A DNA stretch of 64,000 nucleotides. It comes from Whitmania pigra. Lineage: Eukaryota; Annelida; Clitellata; Hirudinida; Haemopidae. How positions within the stretch are numbered: position 1 is the stretch's first letter; each line of letters starts with the position of its first letter. The stretch lies in assembly GCA_021613335.1 (NCBI GenBank), contig JAJTWR010000067.1:587001-651000 (forward strand), in the 5' to 3' direction. A program made the translations under genes and the position numbers. The notes under the pieces were generated by a model. It was not told the origin of the DNA. It saw nothing but the letters and a program-made list of their open reading frames with translations, and searched no databases. This document shows, piece after piece, positions 37,415 to 49,397 of this stretch.

Positions 37415-40400
37415 TTAAGGATTATTTCTCTCCTTGAGAAATTCTTGGTAGAAACTGTTTTGCACGAATTCTTCCTTGATTGACTGCACCAATCTTGGCT
37501 GGCAAAGCAACTCCAGAGCTACACAGGCAAGAGTTTTGGCCTCCCTCAAGGTGGCAGTTTGAGCCTCTGAACTTCCTTTTTGGGAATAAATTTGAATTAT
37601 GATTACTCTGCAAAATCTCATTTGAAAATCAATGTTTAAAGGGAATGATGGTGTTTGAAATACAAGAGTTTGTAAATAAATAATGGTATAATTACGTAAA
37701 TAAAATTCTCATTTTCTTTATTACATCCGCAATATTAAGTTATCATTGTAGTCAAACTTTCAATCATGATAAAAGAAAGATACAAGAAATCAAAAAAAAA
37801 TTTGATTAAAACTAGATTATGCCAAAGATATTTTGCTTTTATTGACAAGAGGTGAACAAACTTCATAAATGCTAATTTTAAAACAGAATTAAAAGGACAT
37901 GCCTGCCTGACTGGCAAATTCTTGTGTGTGCTCTTTAAACAGATCTCCGATGTTGAAGTTGGGATGCAGGGAAGGCACGACATGAGAGACATTCCCCATG
38001 TCGGTGCTGCCAGTCGTCATACGAAGAAGTTCTTTGTCCGTTGTGAAGACGTTTCCAAGCTGGACGGAGTTTTCCTCATAAATCTTGAGGAGATTCTTGT
38101 CCGATTCAACAGGAAGGAATTTCCGTGGGCTCCAGTCTATCTTCACCTGGAATGGACAGATCAGTAGATGTACATAGCACTTGACAACAAATATCATACA
38201 TATTTTTCAATAAATATCACCATTTTTGGATGATTAACTTCAGTAAAGTTTATTTATGAAGGATAAAAGTATACAGATAATTAACTAATCTCCATAATGG
38301 ATATTAGTACACATGAAAGATAGAAGTTTCAACGATGAAACAGATGATTTTTGAGGTTCATTTGATCAACAACTTGATTCAATCCAGAAAACATTTAAAA
38401 TACCCTGCATCAAGCAATTCTTTTTAACCAAACAACAAAGAAGGAAAAAGTCAGAAATTCCAATTAATAATTAATTCAACAATAGCTAATTATAGTGAAG
38501 TAGCTTGCGAATTAATATCTGTATCAATTGAACACTTATTTCTCACTCATTTATAAAAAATATTAAAAATTATTAATTAATTAATTAAACAACAAATTAA
38601 GACAAATATGATCCAAACCTCACAACCTGTGGCCATAGCTGCTCCTCTGACACAGCCTTCAACTTTACCTTTCAGTTCAAGGAGTCTTTGATAAGTGTTT
38701 GATCTCACACAGAACATGACCTCAGCGACCCTTGGTATAATGTTTATGGCATCTCCACCCTTGATGATGATTCCTTGTTGAAAAGATTTTTCATATTTAA
38801 CTTCTAATATACTATTCTGGCCAGGAGCTGCTAATGTTAAATTAATATTTAATAAATTATATTATATTTATTTTAATAATTTAATATTAATTTATTAATA
38901 TATGTATTCATTAATGTTCGGTGATTGTCCATTGGAATAGAAAGCATTTATGCAATCACAATTAGCATTCTCAAAAACACAATTACTTTCAAACATACAT
39001 GTATGGCTTCGGTCAAAAACAAATACCATGTATTCTTGAGGTTTCATGGACCTGCTGTCTGAGACAAGAAACAGATGTGTAAGCCATAACAACAGCATCC
39101 AAGGCATTCACACCATCCCATGGATTTGAGGCTGCATGGCTCTCTTTACCAATGTAAGTGACATTCACACTGAGTTTCAAAGTGAATTTTCTGAATTATT
39201 TTTCAGGTTTGAATTCGTTTATTTTCAAAAAACTATATTCAAATAGCCAAAAAAAAAATCACACCAAAAAAAGATTCACAAATTCATTAATGAACTATCC
39301 CAAGGGAATTAATTCCCGTCTAGGGGATAGGTTGTTTCAATTTGACAAATTTAAAGGGGCGTTTGAAAGGGTCTTTGCATATATATAAATTTCTAATGGT
39401 AACGACAGGTGAAAATTAATGGCAACAACTGAGAGACGATGAATAATCGGAATAATGAATAAGCGATGTAATCAACGAGGAAAAAACCAGGATAATAAAA
39501 TGAATAATAAGGTGGAAATGTGGATTATTCCATGTTATGTGATAAACGTTATTAGAAAAGTTATGAAAAGTAAAAAAGTAAATGTTTAAATTATCAATAA
39601 TTATCTGTTTTTGATAAATAAATAAATACTAGATGTCATTGTCTTAATATTATACTAGTCAATTTAAAAATGTGGGGCTGAACACTTTTAGCCACATTAT
39701 CACAACTATCAGGCTTTCTTATCACTAATTTCTTCATCCTCTTATTATCAAAAACTCAAAAATAATCTTTTCAAGTTCTCTTTTGACTTATAACCTTTCA
39801 ATAATTGAAATTATTTAAATGTCATACTTATTTTTTTTTATTGAAAATGCTGACCAAATGACTCCCCATTAAGCACTGAAAGATTCTAAAGTATCATTTC
39901 TAAACCTGCTCACTCTTGCATTGCAGAAAAGACGGTCTGTGAAGCTGCAAAATGAGCTGGATGAGACATGAGCGCCACATCAACGTCATCAAATGCACCT
40001 CCACTCACAAAATCAAGTTTTCCACCAGTGGTCTCTTCAGCAGGTGTACCAAATACAGTCACCTTTAACAAAACAAAAGTCCTTTACAAAAAAACTTCTA
40101 TACAGAAATTTTGAATTAGACTAATAATAAGCAAAATCATCTAAATCACTTTGAACGCACCAATCCGCTAATTCTGTCGGTATTCTCCAAAGCAGCTTTA
40201 ACAGCCAAAGCTGCTCCGATACCCACCTCAGCAATCAGATTGTGACCACAGGCATGCCCTATCCCAGGCAGGGCATCATATTCACAGATGAAAGCTACGC
40301 TTGGCGCGGCAGAGGGGTCGCCTTTTACGAATGTTGCCTTGAAGCCAGTTTCTAAAATGTAATTCCTTTGCACATTAAAACCTGCATTTTGCAAAAAGTC

Positions 40401-40538
40401 GGTCAAATAGTCGTGAGCTTTGAATTCTTCATTCGATAATTCTGGATTTCTCCAAACCTCTTGGCTCAAATCGTTAAGTAGCTCAGAGTTTGAATCGATA
40501 AACATACACGCAGAGGATTTGAGGCCAACCATATCCAT
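37415..40538 (-). CDS. PM20D2: Peptidase M20 domain-containing protein 2 (beta-alanyl-lysine/ornithine dipeptidase-like)
   Basis: Six exons: 40161-40538, 39914-40062, 39027-39169, 38619-38773, 37903-38146 and 37415-37575; the lengths close at 409 aa. Exon 1 carries the M20 metal-site block: [19 protein letters not shown], with the metal-binding His and catalytic Asp of the family. [12 protein letters not shown] in exon 2 contains the catalytic and metal-binding Glu pair. [15 protein letters not shown] (exon 3) and [17 protein letters not shown] (exon 5) match the dimerisation/lid domain and the final metal ligand block. In mammals PM20D2 hydrolyses mis-made dipeptides such as beta-alanyl-lysine in the cytosol. 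The length is close to the usual ~430 aa. The intron between exons 5 and 6 appears to use a GC donor (AG|GCATGT). The first intron contains no other gene. Confidence 0.9.
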
Positions 40539-42096
40539 GATCGCTAAAGCTTATGGGACTTACGCACAAAAATGAGCGGTTAACTAGCATGCTTATATAA
40601 TAATCTAGTTTTGGACTCTAACCTCTTCGCAAAAAATATGAAATTGGATTAATGCACTGAAATTAATGCTTCACACAAAACAATCAATAACATGTAACTC
40701 TATCCCATTGCCTCAACCACATTTTGTTACGAAGTGAACATTCCCATCAGCCTTAACACTCAATCATTAGATTGCTCAGAGATGGGCAGTAACTTAATTT
40801 GAGTAACAAAATTACATAATTTAAATTACAATTGTAATTTGTAACTTAACTACGGGGGTGCAGTTGGGTAATCCGCAATTTACTTACTGTGTAATTTCGC
40901 AAACTTTTCAAATTACAATTATCATTTCAAATTACAGTACTGGTGAAATTTCTTGCCGTGCAAGTGTTATTGTGCTTCCAACTCACCTACGTTGCAGTAG
41001 TCACACAATGAGCCAAATGTGACAACCAGTGAAGCACTAAAAAACTATGTTCAGTTTTCACGAATAAACCACACGGCAATGGGCAAGTGCTCGGCGTTTT
41101 GGAATTCATGTTCACTCCCAAAGTCGGCTGGAAAGATCAGAAATTTATTGTTCTTATCTACCAACACCCTGCGCAACAAGGTGGAACTCATTATCATTAT
41201 ATGTCAGCATTAAGGGTTTCCTTGAAAAACGAGATGTTTTTTCCCAAATTGATGAGTGAACTGAAATTGCCAAGCTTTGAGGATATTAAATTAGAATATT
41301 TGGATGAATATTGGCAAGTATTGCCTTGCAAGCCAAGCCAAGAGTAATTTGAAGAATAGATAATTAGGACTAAATAATATTACTTTATTCTTTTACTTCT
41401 GACAAAAACAACGTGTTTGAAATTCAAATTATCTTAGCAGCAAAAACATGTTTGAGTCCAGCACGCGAACTTAGTAGTTATGTAATACCCCTATCACCAG
41501 CATTAACATAGCAACCACAACCATTGACAACCTTTCCATAAAGTGGCCAGCATTCAAAGTGACCTAAAAATTCAAGGTAAAAATAAAAGCTTTGGACTCT
41601 GAGACGTTAATGATAACAACAATGTGATAAGAGCGGCTAATGGTCATTTACAAGTTCCTTTTTAAAAGTAATTTTGTAACAGGACAAAACAGATTCATTT
41701 TTTTTTTGTGTTTCCTGGATCTCAGGTACTTCTGAAGGTATTGGTGGTACCTGTGATACCAAGGACAGCTTCGTCTATGGTCCACTCTCTTTCAGAGGTT
41801 CCAAGAGGTTGTCAACTTTCTCATTCTATATTTCAATGAAACTGAAATAATGCAAACAAATATTTCAATTAAACATTGCAATACAAACCAGTTTAAGACT
41901 CAAGATCGTAAAAAAAGACATGGTGTTACGGCATAGATCTCAGACAGATTAAAAGATCATCACTGAACGACATTGAATTTCTGTGACCATTGTTGAATCC
42001 TTATAAACCTTAAAAATCATTATCATTATAATCTGCTCAATTGCTTGATACATTGAACAAGACATCTCTCCAGAAGCTCTTTCTTGGGATATTTTG
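40539..42096. other. Intergenic with one coding-like stretch
   Basis: A + strand frame at about 41087-41347 is open and codon-like: VLGVLEFMFTPKVGWKDQKF, followed after a short gap by HPAQQGGTHYHYMSALRVSL and ending LEYLDEYWQVLPCKPSQE. There is no upstream ATG in frame and no clear splice partner. It may be a 3'-terminal exon or a gene relic; the family is not recognised. The rest is AT-rich and featureless. Confidence 0.3.
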
Positions 42097-42885
42097 TCTG
42101 CTACACTTAAACTGCTCAGGATCTCTTAAGAAGATAACGTGCTCTCTGGGTAATCGCTTACTAAAATAAATGTTTATCCATGCTTTAAACAAAAGGATTG
42201 AGGGAAAATCAGATATAAAAATTACCAGGATTCCATTGGGTGACAGATGGAAGGATGGATTAGTCAGTATATTCCAGCTCAAAATACTCGCCTAAACGAA
42301 AAAAAGAGCAGGCCAAACAAGAAGAGATATCATGAATATTAGAATGAAATAGTAGTAGGTAGAGTTAGAGGAATGTATAAAGAAAGTATGGAGCGAACTA
42401 GAGAAACCTAGATTGCAAAAAGTGCGCGAATGAATGTACGAAGGAATGAATGTACGAATGAATGAATGTACGAATGAATGAATGTACGAATGAATGAATG
42501 TATGAATGAATGAATGAATGAATGAATGAATGAATGCACGAATGAATGAATGTACGAATGAATGAATGAATGCACGAATGAATGAATGTACGAATGAATG
42601 AATGTACGAATGAATGAATGTACGAAGGAATGAATGTACAAATGAATGAATGTACGAATGAATGAATGTACGAATGAATGAATGTACGAATGAATGAATG
42701 TACGAATGAATGGGTGTCCGAATGAATGTAGGAATGAATGAATATGAGTGTGAAGGAGTGCGTGAATGAAGTGTGGGTGAAGAAAGAGGGGAGACGGGGG
42801 AAAGAAAAGGCAGCAAAAGTAAAATATGGGAAGTAGGTAAAGAAAAAGAATGCATTGAGTAAATTAATGAATATCTCTAAATACA
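42097..42885. repeat. Duplicated block, copy 1, with (GAATGAATGTAC)n minisatellite
   Basis: About 790 bp, repeated at 43238-44023. It starts TCTGCTACACTTAAACTGCT and ends ATATCTCTAAATACA. The core at about 42425-42720 is a tandem array of a 12-bp unit with 4-bp (GAAT) sub-periodicity. The long minus-strand open frames through it (Phe-Ile-His-Ser repeats) follow from a stop-free 12-bp period and are not genes. Confidence 0.9.
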
Positions 42886-42902
42886 CCCGATAAACTTATT
42901 CA

Positions 42903-43200
42903 TTTGCCGCTATTATTGAACGAGTTCCTCAGAGCTTTGTCGATGGACCTCTACTCTTCACCTCATGCCTGTTCGACGTTGTCAAGAATGTGGAATTATT
43001 CTTCCTCAGTTGCTATTACAATTACACAATACTAGCCTCTATTCTATAATCTCCAGCCGCAATATCTCCTATCAACTCGAAGATATCCTATAGCGCACGA
43101 ATACCATTAATGACTGCCATCTCGTCAACATTCAACAACTCAATTCGCAGAATTCATAAACCATGTTTATCGGCACCCACCACCCCTCAAGAATCTATCC
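42903..43200 (+). mobile_element. Relic of a non-LTR reverse transcriptase between the duplicated blocks
   Basis: Around 42918-42990 the + strand reads RVPQSFVDGPLLFTSCLFDV, a decayed form of the LINE polymerase motif GVPQGSVLGPLLFxxxxNDL. It is followed by a degraded region where the Y/FADD box should be. Frameshifts and stops follow. This suggests the surrounding repeated sequence derives partly from a retrotransposon. Confidence 0.6.
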
Positions 43201-43237
43201 CCCACCGATAAACATGGTTGGCACTCCTCTACCTGCT

Positions 43238-44023
43238 TCTGCTACACTTAAACTGCTCAGGGTCTCTTAAGAAGATAACGTGCTCTCTGGTTAACCGCTT
43301 ATTAAAATGGATGTTTATCCAAGCTTTAAACAAAAGGATTGAGGAAAAATCAGATGTAAAAATGACCAGGATTCCATTGGATGACAGATGGAAGGATGGA
43401 TTAGTCAGTATATTCCAGTTCAAAATACTCGCCTAAACGAAAAAAAGAGAAGGCCAAACAAGAAGAAATATCATGAATATTAGAATGAAGTAGTAGTAGG
43501 TAGTAGGTAGAGTTAGAGGAATGTATAAAGAAGGTATGGAATGAACTAGAGAAACCTAGATTTGAAAAAGTGCGCGAATGAATGAATATACGAATGAATG
43601 AATGTACGAAGGAATGAATGTACGAATGAATGAATGTACGAATGAATGTACGAATGAATGAATGTACGAATGAATGAATGTACGAAGGAATGAATGTACA
43701 AATGAATGAATGTACGAATGAATGAATGCACGAATGAATGAATGTACGAATGAATGAATGTACGAAGGAATGAATGTACAAATGAATGAATGTACGAATG
43801 AATGAATGTACGAATGAATGAATGTACGAATGAATGGGTGTCCGAATGAATGTAGGAATGAATGAATATGAGTGTGAAGGAGTGCGTGAATGAAGTGTGG
43901 GTGAAGAAAGAGGGGAGACGGAGGAAAGATAAGGCAGCAAAAGTAAAATATGGGAAGTAGGTAAAGAAAAAGAATGCATTGAGTAAATTAATGAACTGCA
44001 TTATTATAATATCTCTAAATACA
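43238..44023. repeat. Duplicated block, copy 2, with (GAATGAATGTAC)n minisatellite
   Basis: Second copy of the 42097-42885 block, same orientation, with a few percent substitutions. There is a different number and order of 12-bp units (about 43570-43850) and an extra ~18 bp near the right end. Non-array flanks align closely with copy 1. Confidence 0.9.
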
Positions 44024-45482
44024 ATAAAAAAAATACGATTTCGATCGATTGAAATTCGCAACATGACAAATCGATTGAAGCTAATCGTTTATTTGTTCCA
44101 CAAGGTAAACCTAGAAGTGCTTAAACAAGCAGAGAGATTGGAACCCCCTTTTAGCTTCAAACTGGGAGTTTCCAACAAGAAACCACATAAGCTATTTCCT
44201 TGAGCCAGCTCTTTTCCGCTAAATGCCTTTCGTCCCAATCTTTAGTTTAGACATTAATAAAATTCATATACGCTGCCTACCTGCGTCAGTGCGCAAGCGA
44301 AAATTAGCATGTATTGGAAGTCCCCCCCAATTGGGAAGTGGACATTTAATTTCATCATAATCGACGATGGAAAACCCTCATCCCTAATCATTTGATTGAA
44401 AAGTGAAATTGACGATATCACAGCCACTACGTACAAGTTCGGCTGTAACCCTACTCACGAAAAATCAGTTATGCTAACAAGTTGCGCTCAATTAACTATA
44501 ACCATTAAGCTTTATAGCTTACACATTTGAAAACCTTCTACTGTTCTAAAGTAGGCAATGTATGGCCAACATGAGAGCATTTAACGAAAAGTTTCGGCAC
44601 TTTTCAAGAAACTGCGTTTCTCAATATTCGCGCTAGTCATGTATTTGTGTCAAATATAATTCAACCTAATCAGCTAATACCAGCTTCTCTAACTCGCAAA
44701 ATGCAATGTTTGGGAGAATATTTCCTGCTTCCTAGAATGGATAAACTCTATCATCGAATTTCACACACTACTCACGACTGATTCAGCCTAAATATGATTT
44801 ACCGTTGTCCTGTTCTCGTTTTCAGAATCAAAATCATGTTTCGCATCTGTAAACCTCGAGATGTTGATTGAAAGTTTATAAATAATTGAATAATCTTATT
44901 AAAATACTTATAAGTGAGTTCAGTCGCCTTCGTATGCTCTGCTAAGCAGACAGCGTGGCATTCTAATGTTCAATCACCATTGCAGAAAAGACGAAACCTA
45001 AAGAAGCAAAATATTGTTTAAATTTCAAAACATTATACGCATAAAAACCCAACAAACTGAGACATCGCAAGCCAGCCGCTCCTTCCAGAACCTTTCGAAA
45101 ATGCCGTTAGACGCCGATGACGCATATGGCATGGCTACAAGCTTCGTCGTGTTCAGAATTTCACTCTTAATCTAATTAATTTAAGATTACTGATAGAAAA
45201 CATAAACTCGTTCAAAGTCTATAAGAAACTGTGAAATATTAATTAAGTTAATTGCTTACCATGACTACACGAATTCATCGCTTATCAGACTATACGAAAT
45301 TTAATTTACAAAATTATATTAATTTGTAATTTATTTAGCTATATTGCATAAATTTTTATTAAATATATCTGGTTTCTAAAAAGTAATGCAAATGAGTTTA
45401 ATCTATTCTCAACTTCTACTTTGGTTTCAAACCAAATGGTTGTTTACATCGCGTAAATTCTGCGTTTATCGTTTGTTTTGAA
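44024..45482. other. Intergenic, nothing recognised
   Basis: Slightly less AT-rich spacer left of CSTF2. Several short open frames but no convincing exon or motif. The CSTF2 promoter should lie at its right end. Confidence 0.4.
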
Positions 45483-48400
45483 ATGGCTGAAGAGCGTTCA
45501 ATTAGATCAGTTTTTGGTAATTTTACTTTTTATTTGGAGCTTACTGCAGATATTAGAAACTTGCAGTCTTGTTTTTGCTTTTAGTCGGCAACATTCCTTA
45601 TGAAGCTACCGAAGAACAATTGAAAAAAATCTTCAACCAAGTTGGACCTGTTGTCAGTTTTAGGTAACATTACTCGCTTGGACTTTTTGACGCATTTAGG
45701 CTAGTGGAGAAGCCCAAACCAATATTAAACGTCGATTTCATCAAATATCGGAATAACAGCATATGGGATTCTATTTACACTTAACTTCATAATAATTATT
45801 ATTTAACCAAGGGTCAACACTTATGAACGCTTTGGAAACAAATTCACTTTATGCATTAACTTGGATTTGTTTTATTTATTCGTTTTCTTTAAACAAATGG
45901 AAATGACTAACTCTACTTGCATCATAAAACAAGCAATTTGTGATCTAAAAAAACTGATGAATTTAAAATTAACTAAAAAATGATAAATTTTCCATGATAA
46001 ATCTAACGTACATTTTATATATTTAACATCTTCAAAGGCTCCAGATTTAAAATAAATTACTAATGTATTCCACAAAATCTCAGATTGGTGTATGATAGAG
46101 AAACTGGTAAGCCAAAAGGATATGGCTTCTGTGAATATCAAGACCAGGAAACTGCTCAGATAGCCATGAAAAACCTCAACAATCACGACTTTAATGGTCG
46201 ACCACTCAGGGTTGGGGTCGCTGCTGGGGACCAAGCCAAGGATGATCCAAAAGGTTGGTTATTAATGATTCTTGTAATTATTTGTTTCCTTGTTTACAAT
46301 TTCATTTCAGTAATTCAACAAATGAATTGAGTTGAATTTTAAACTTAATAATAATAAATTTTAAACTTATTTTTTCAATTACTTTAATGTATGCAGAGGT
46401 CACTAATGCCAATGTGCTATTAATTATTGATCTAATTACATAATGAAATTTGATTATTTTAGTCATGCAGCAGATGTTTGGCCCTTCCTCAGAGGTGAGT
46501 TTTAAGGTGGTTTTGCATCCTCAACATTTTTCTTGTTTTGATCGATTCAGTCATAATTCATACTCTCAGAGCTGTTGCTTAAATGGATAGCGAGCAAGTG
46601 ATTGTTATTAATAATATTTAAATGATTATTATATAATTATATGTTATCTCAGTGACAGATAATAGGTTTTTGTTATTTTTTTTAGCATTAACCAAGTAAA
46701 TAAATGTGACTTTTGTGAGCATATTGCCTGGATAAATTGATTGAAAATTATAATGAAAGTTTTTTGCCTCTTAGTTAAAAAAACATTTTTATTGAGAATC
46801 CCTTGAACCAATATTCCATTCCAAACAGAGTCCTTATGGCGAACCATGTGACCCTGAGAAAGCTCCCGAGGCAATCAGCAAGGCAGTTGCAAGTCTTCCG
46901 CCCGAACAAATGTACGAACTCATGAAGCAGATGCAGGTAAAGAACTATTATCAAAATATACTACTTATCTGGATTTAGGTTGTGATTGCAAATAATCACT
47001 ACAATAATCATGAATAATCAGAATTATTTTGACAAATTAATATTTTGTTAATTATTCTCCATTTTGCACAAGTGTAGATTACATTTTATTATATTCTCTC
47101 GAACTCATTTCAGATCTGCGTGAGAAACAACCCGAACGAGGCGCGCAACATGCTCCTTCAGAACCCTCAGCTGGCCTATGCACTCCTCCAGGCTCAGATC
47201 ATCATGAAAATGATTGACCCACAGGTTGCTATGGTAAGTACATTCCGGATAAACTACTTTTCCCTTACTGATGATAACGGTGATGATGATTTGGTCATTA
47301 CACCATAATTACTTTAAAATATGATTGCTTTGTGTACTTCCTTTGTTTGATATTAATAATTATGCTAACTCTTTTACCATATTCACAATATAATTTTCTA
47401 TGCTAAGCTATGACTATTTATTCAAACGCAAATATTTGCCTTAATATGCAACAAAATATAACGATTAAGATTAATTATGCTTAGTGCTTTATAAGATCTT
47501 TGTAATATATGCTCTATGTTGCAGTTTATAACTCAGAAGTAACATCATTAACATTTCCATCCACCTTTTGAATTATTAATGAGCAAGCATTAAAATTATG
47601 AATTATGATTTTCAGAGCATGCTCTACAAGAAGTCTGAAAACTTGCCGCCCATGATACCAGCCAATAACAACATCAACAGCAACAACCTTCCTCAGCCTG
47701 CCATTGATGTCCAGGTTCCCATGCAGAGTCCCGTTTACGATCAGCCACCTTTGAGTCAAGGTCCACCAGAGTTTGGAAGTGCGTGCCAGATGGTTTATAA
47801 GTTTATAGAATAAGCAATAAGCTTTAGTGTTGTCTGTAGTGATTATGTAGTTTTTTTTTTGTAAAGACAGTTTGTCATCATTTTGTTTTAGTTGCACTGT
47901 CTGCATCAGCTAATTGCTGTTGTTATGCTGCACTCATTCTATTGACTTTCTTTCGTTGTTGTTCCAATAGTAGACTTCACTTTTCTCTTTATTTGTAACC
48001 ATTTTGAAATAGATATTAAATACGTTGTTTTAAATGCATTATCTATTATTATTCAGCTTCAAGAGGGCCTAGCAACATGCAGCGGTCACGGGGAGGTCTC
48101 CTTGGTGACATGCCCCCTCAGGGCTCCCGACTGATGGCTCCACCATTTCCAGGTGATGCCAGAGGTAATAATAGTAAGTTTGAGACAGAATATGATATGA
48201 AACCAGATAATCTACGCTACAACATGCACCACCTCTTAAATGTCACCAATGACAGCCTTGATAGACTAGTTATACACTCATTTGCGTGCACTCAAAATGG
48301 TTTTGCAATCATTTTTTAGCAGGTCCCAGGCCTGATGTGATTGACCCTCGCGTGAATAACCCTAGCTACGGAAACAGGAACGAGCCCAGGGATGTTCCCC

Positions 48401-49266
48401 CAATGAGAAGACCCGAATTGGATGACAGGAGAGACATGAGGCAGCCAGATGTTGCGGCCATGAACAAGAGACCACCTCATGAGCAGCCAGGACCAAGGGG
48501 ACCAAATCATGGCCCCCCTAACCGAGGTGGACCCGGAGGGCCAGCAAGGGGCATGGACATGGGAGGCCCAAGACCAATGGACCCGAGGTTTGGAGAAGAG
48601 CGATACAGAGACAACAGGGGTCCTCCTGAAAGCTTGGGGGGACCAAGGAACTTTAGGAGCCCTGTCTACGATTCTGGAGAGGATGCCAGGGGATTTGAGC
48701 CCGGTTATCGTGGCAACAACATGAGGAACGAGCCAGGAATGAGGAGACATCTTGGGCCTCAGCAACCGGGCCCTGAATCCATGGACACTGACCTAAGGTC
48801 GAGGGCAGCACCACCGTCAAACTTCCCTCAGAATGCTGGGCCTCCTCGCCAGAACCAGGTCCGTTGATGTAATCTTGCTCAATTGAGAATGTAACGTAAC
48901 TGTTATAGCTGACTCTATTTAATGGCAGTACTATTGGCAGTTTTTTATTTAATTCAGATATTTTTCTCATTTGTTAAATTCTTTTCAAAATAACTGAACT
49001 GCAGTAATTGGTATGCTAATCTGTGATTCGTGAAACCCCAACCATACCACAGACTCCCTGAAGTTCTGCCTTATTAAATCACACATTTGATTTTTTCACA
49101 GGAACCCCCTCGGGATCAGAATGTTTCTGTTCAAGACCAGGAAAAGGCAGCTCTGATCATCCAGGTCCTTCAACTCTCTGATGATCAGATTGCCCTTCTG
49201 CCTCCTGAGCAGAGGCAGAGCATCCTCATCCTCAAGGAACAGATTGCCAAGAGTTCCACAAACTAA
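45483..49266 (+). CDS. CSTF2: Cleavage stimulation factor subunit 2 (CstF-64)
   Basis: Ten exons: 45483-45516, 45585-45663, 46084-46253, 46463-46494, 46829-46936, 47114-47233, 47616-47778, 48057-48164, 48323-48858 and 49102-49266, closing at 504 aa. Residues ~10-90 form an RRM with RNP2 SVFVGNIPY and RNP1 [11 protein letters not shown]; the protein binds the U/GU-rich element downstream of poly(A) sites. The hinge (about 105-185; [40 protein letters not shown]) binds CstF-77 or symplekin. Exon 9 is a long Pro/Gly/Met/Arg-rich linker. The C-terminal ~50 aa ([20 protein letters not shown]) are the three-helix domain that contacts Pcf11. The vertebrate MEARA pentapeptide repeat is not seen. The gene is convergent with VPS28, with only 131 bp between stop codons. 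Confidence 0.95.
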
Positions 49267-49397
49267 TGAACCAAAATGTCCAATGACAATTGATTTGTTG
49301 TTTATTTATAGGGAAGAATTAATAAAAATTTGCAATCAAACGTAAATTTCAGTTTGTTTTCTTTTGGCGATGATTGAGTTGAAGCATGTTGGAAGGC

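Noticed and set aside
42425..43850. Regularly repeated 12-mers considered as a CRISPR-like array
   Set aside because: Contiguous units with no spacers, in an animal genome: a minisatellite.
42292..44064. Long minus-strand frames with FIHSYIHSFVHS repeats in three frames
   Set aside because: A 12-bp tandem unit without stop codons is open in all frames; no start context, splice signal or conserved domain.
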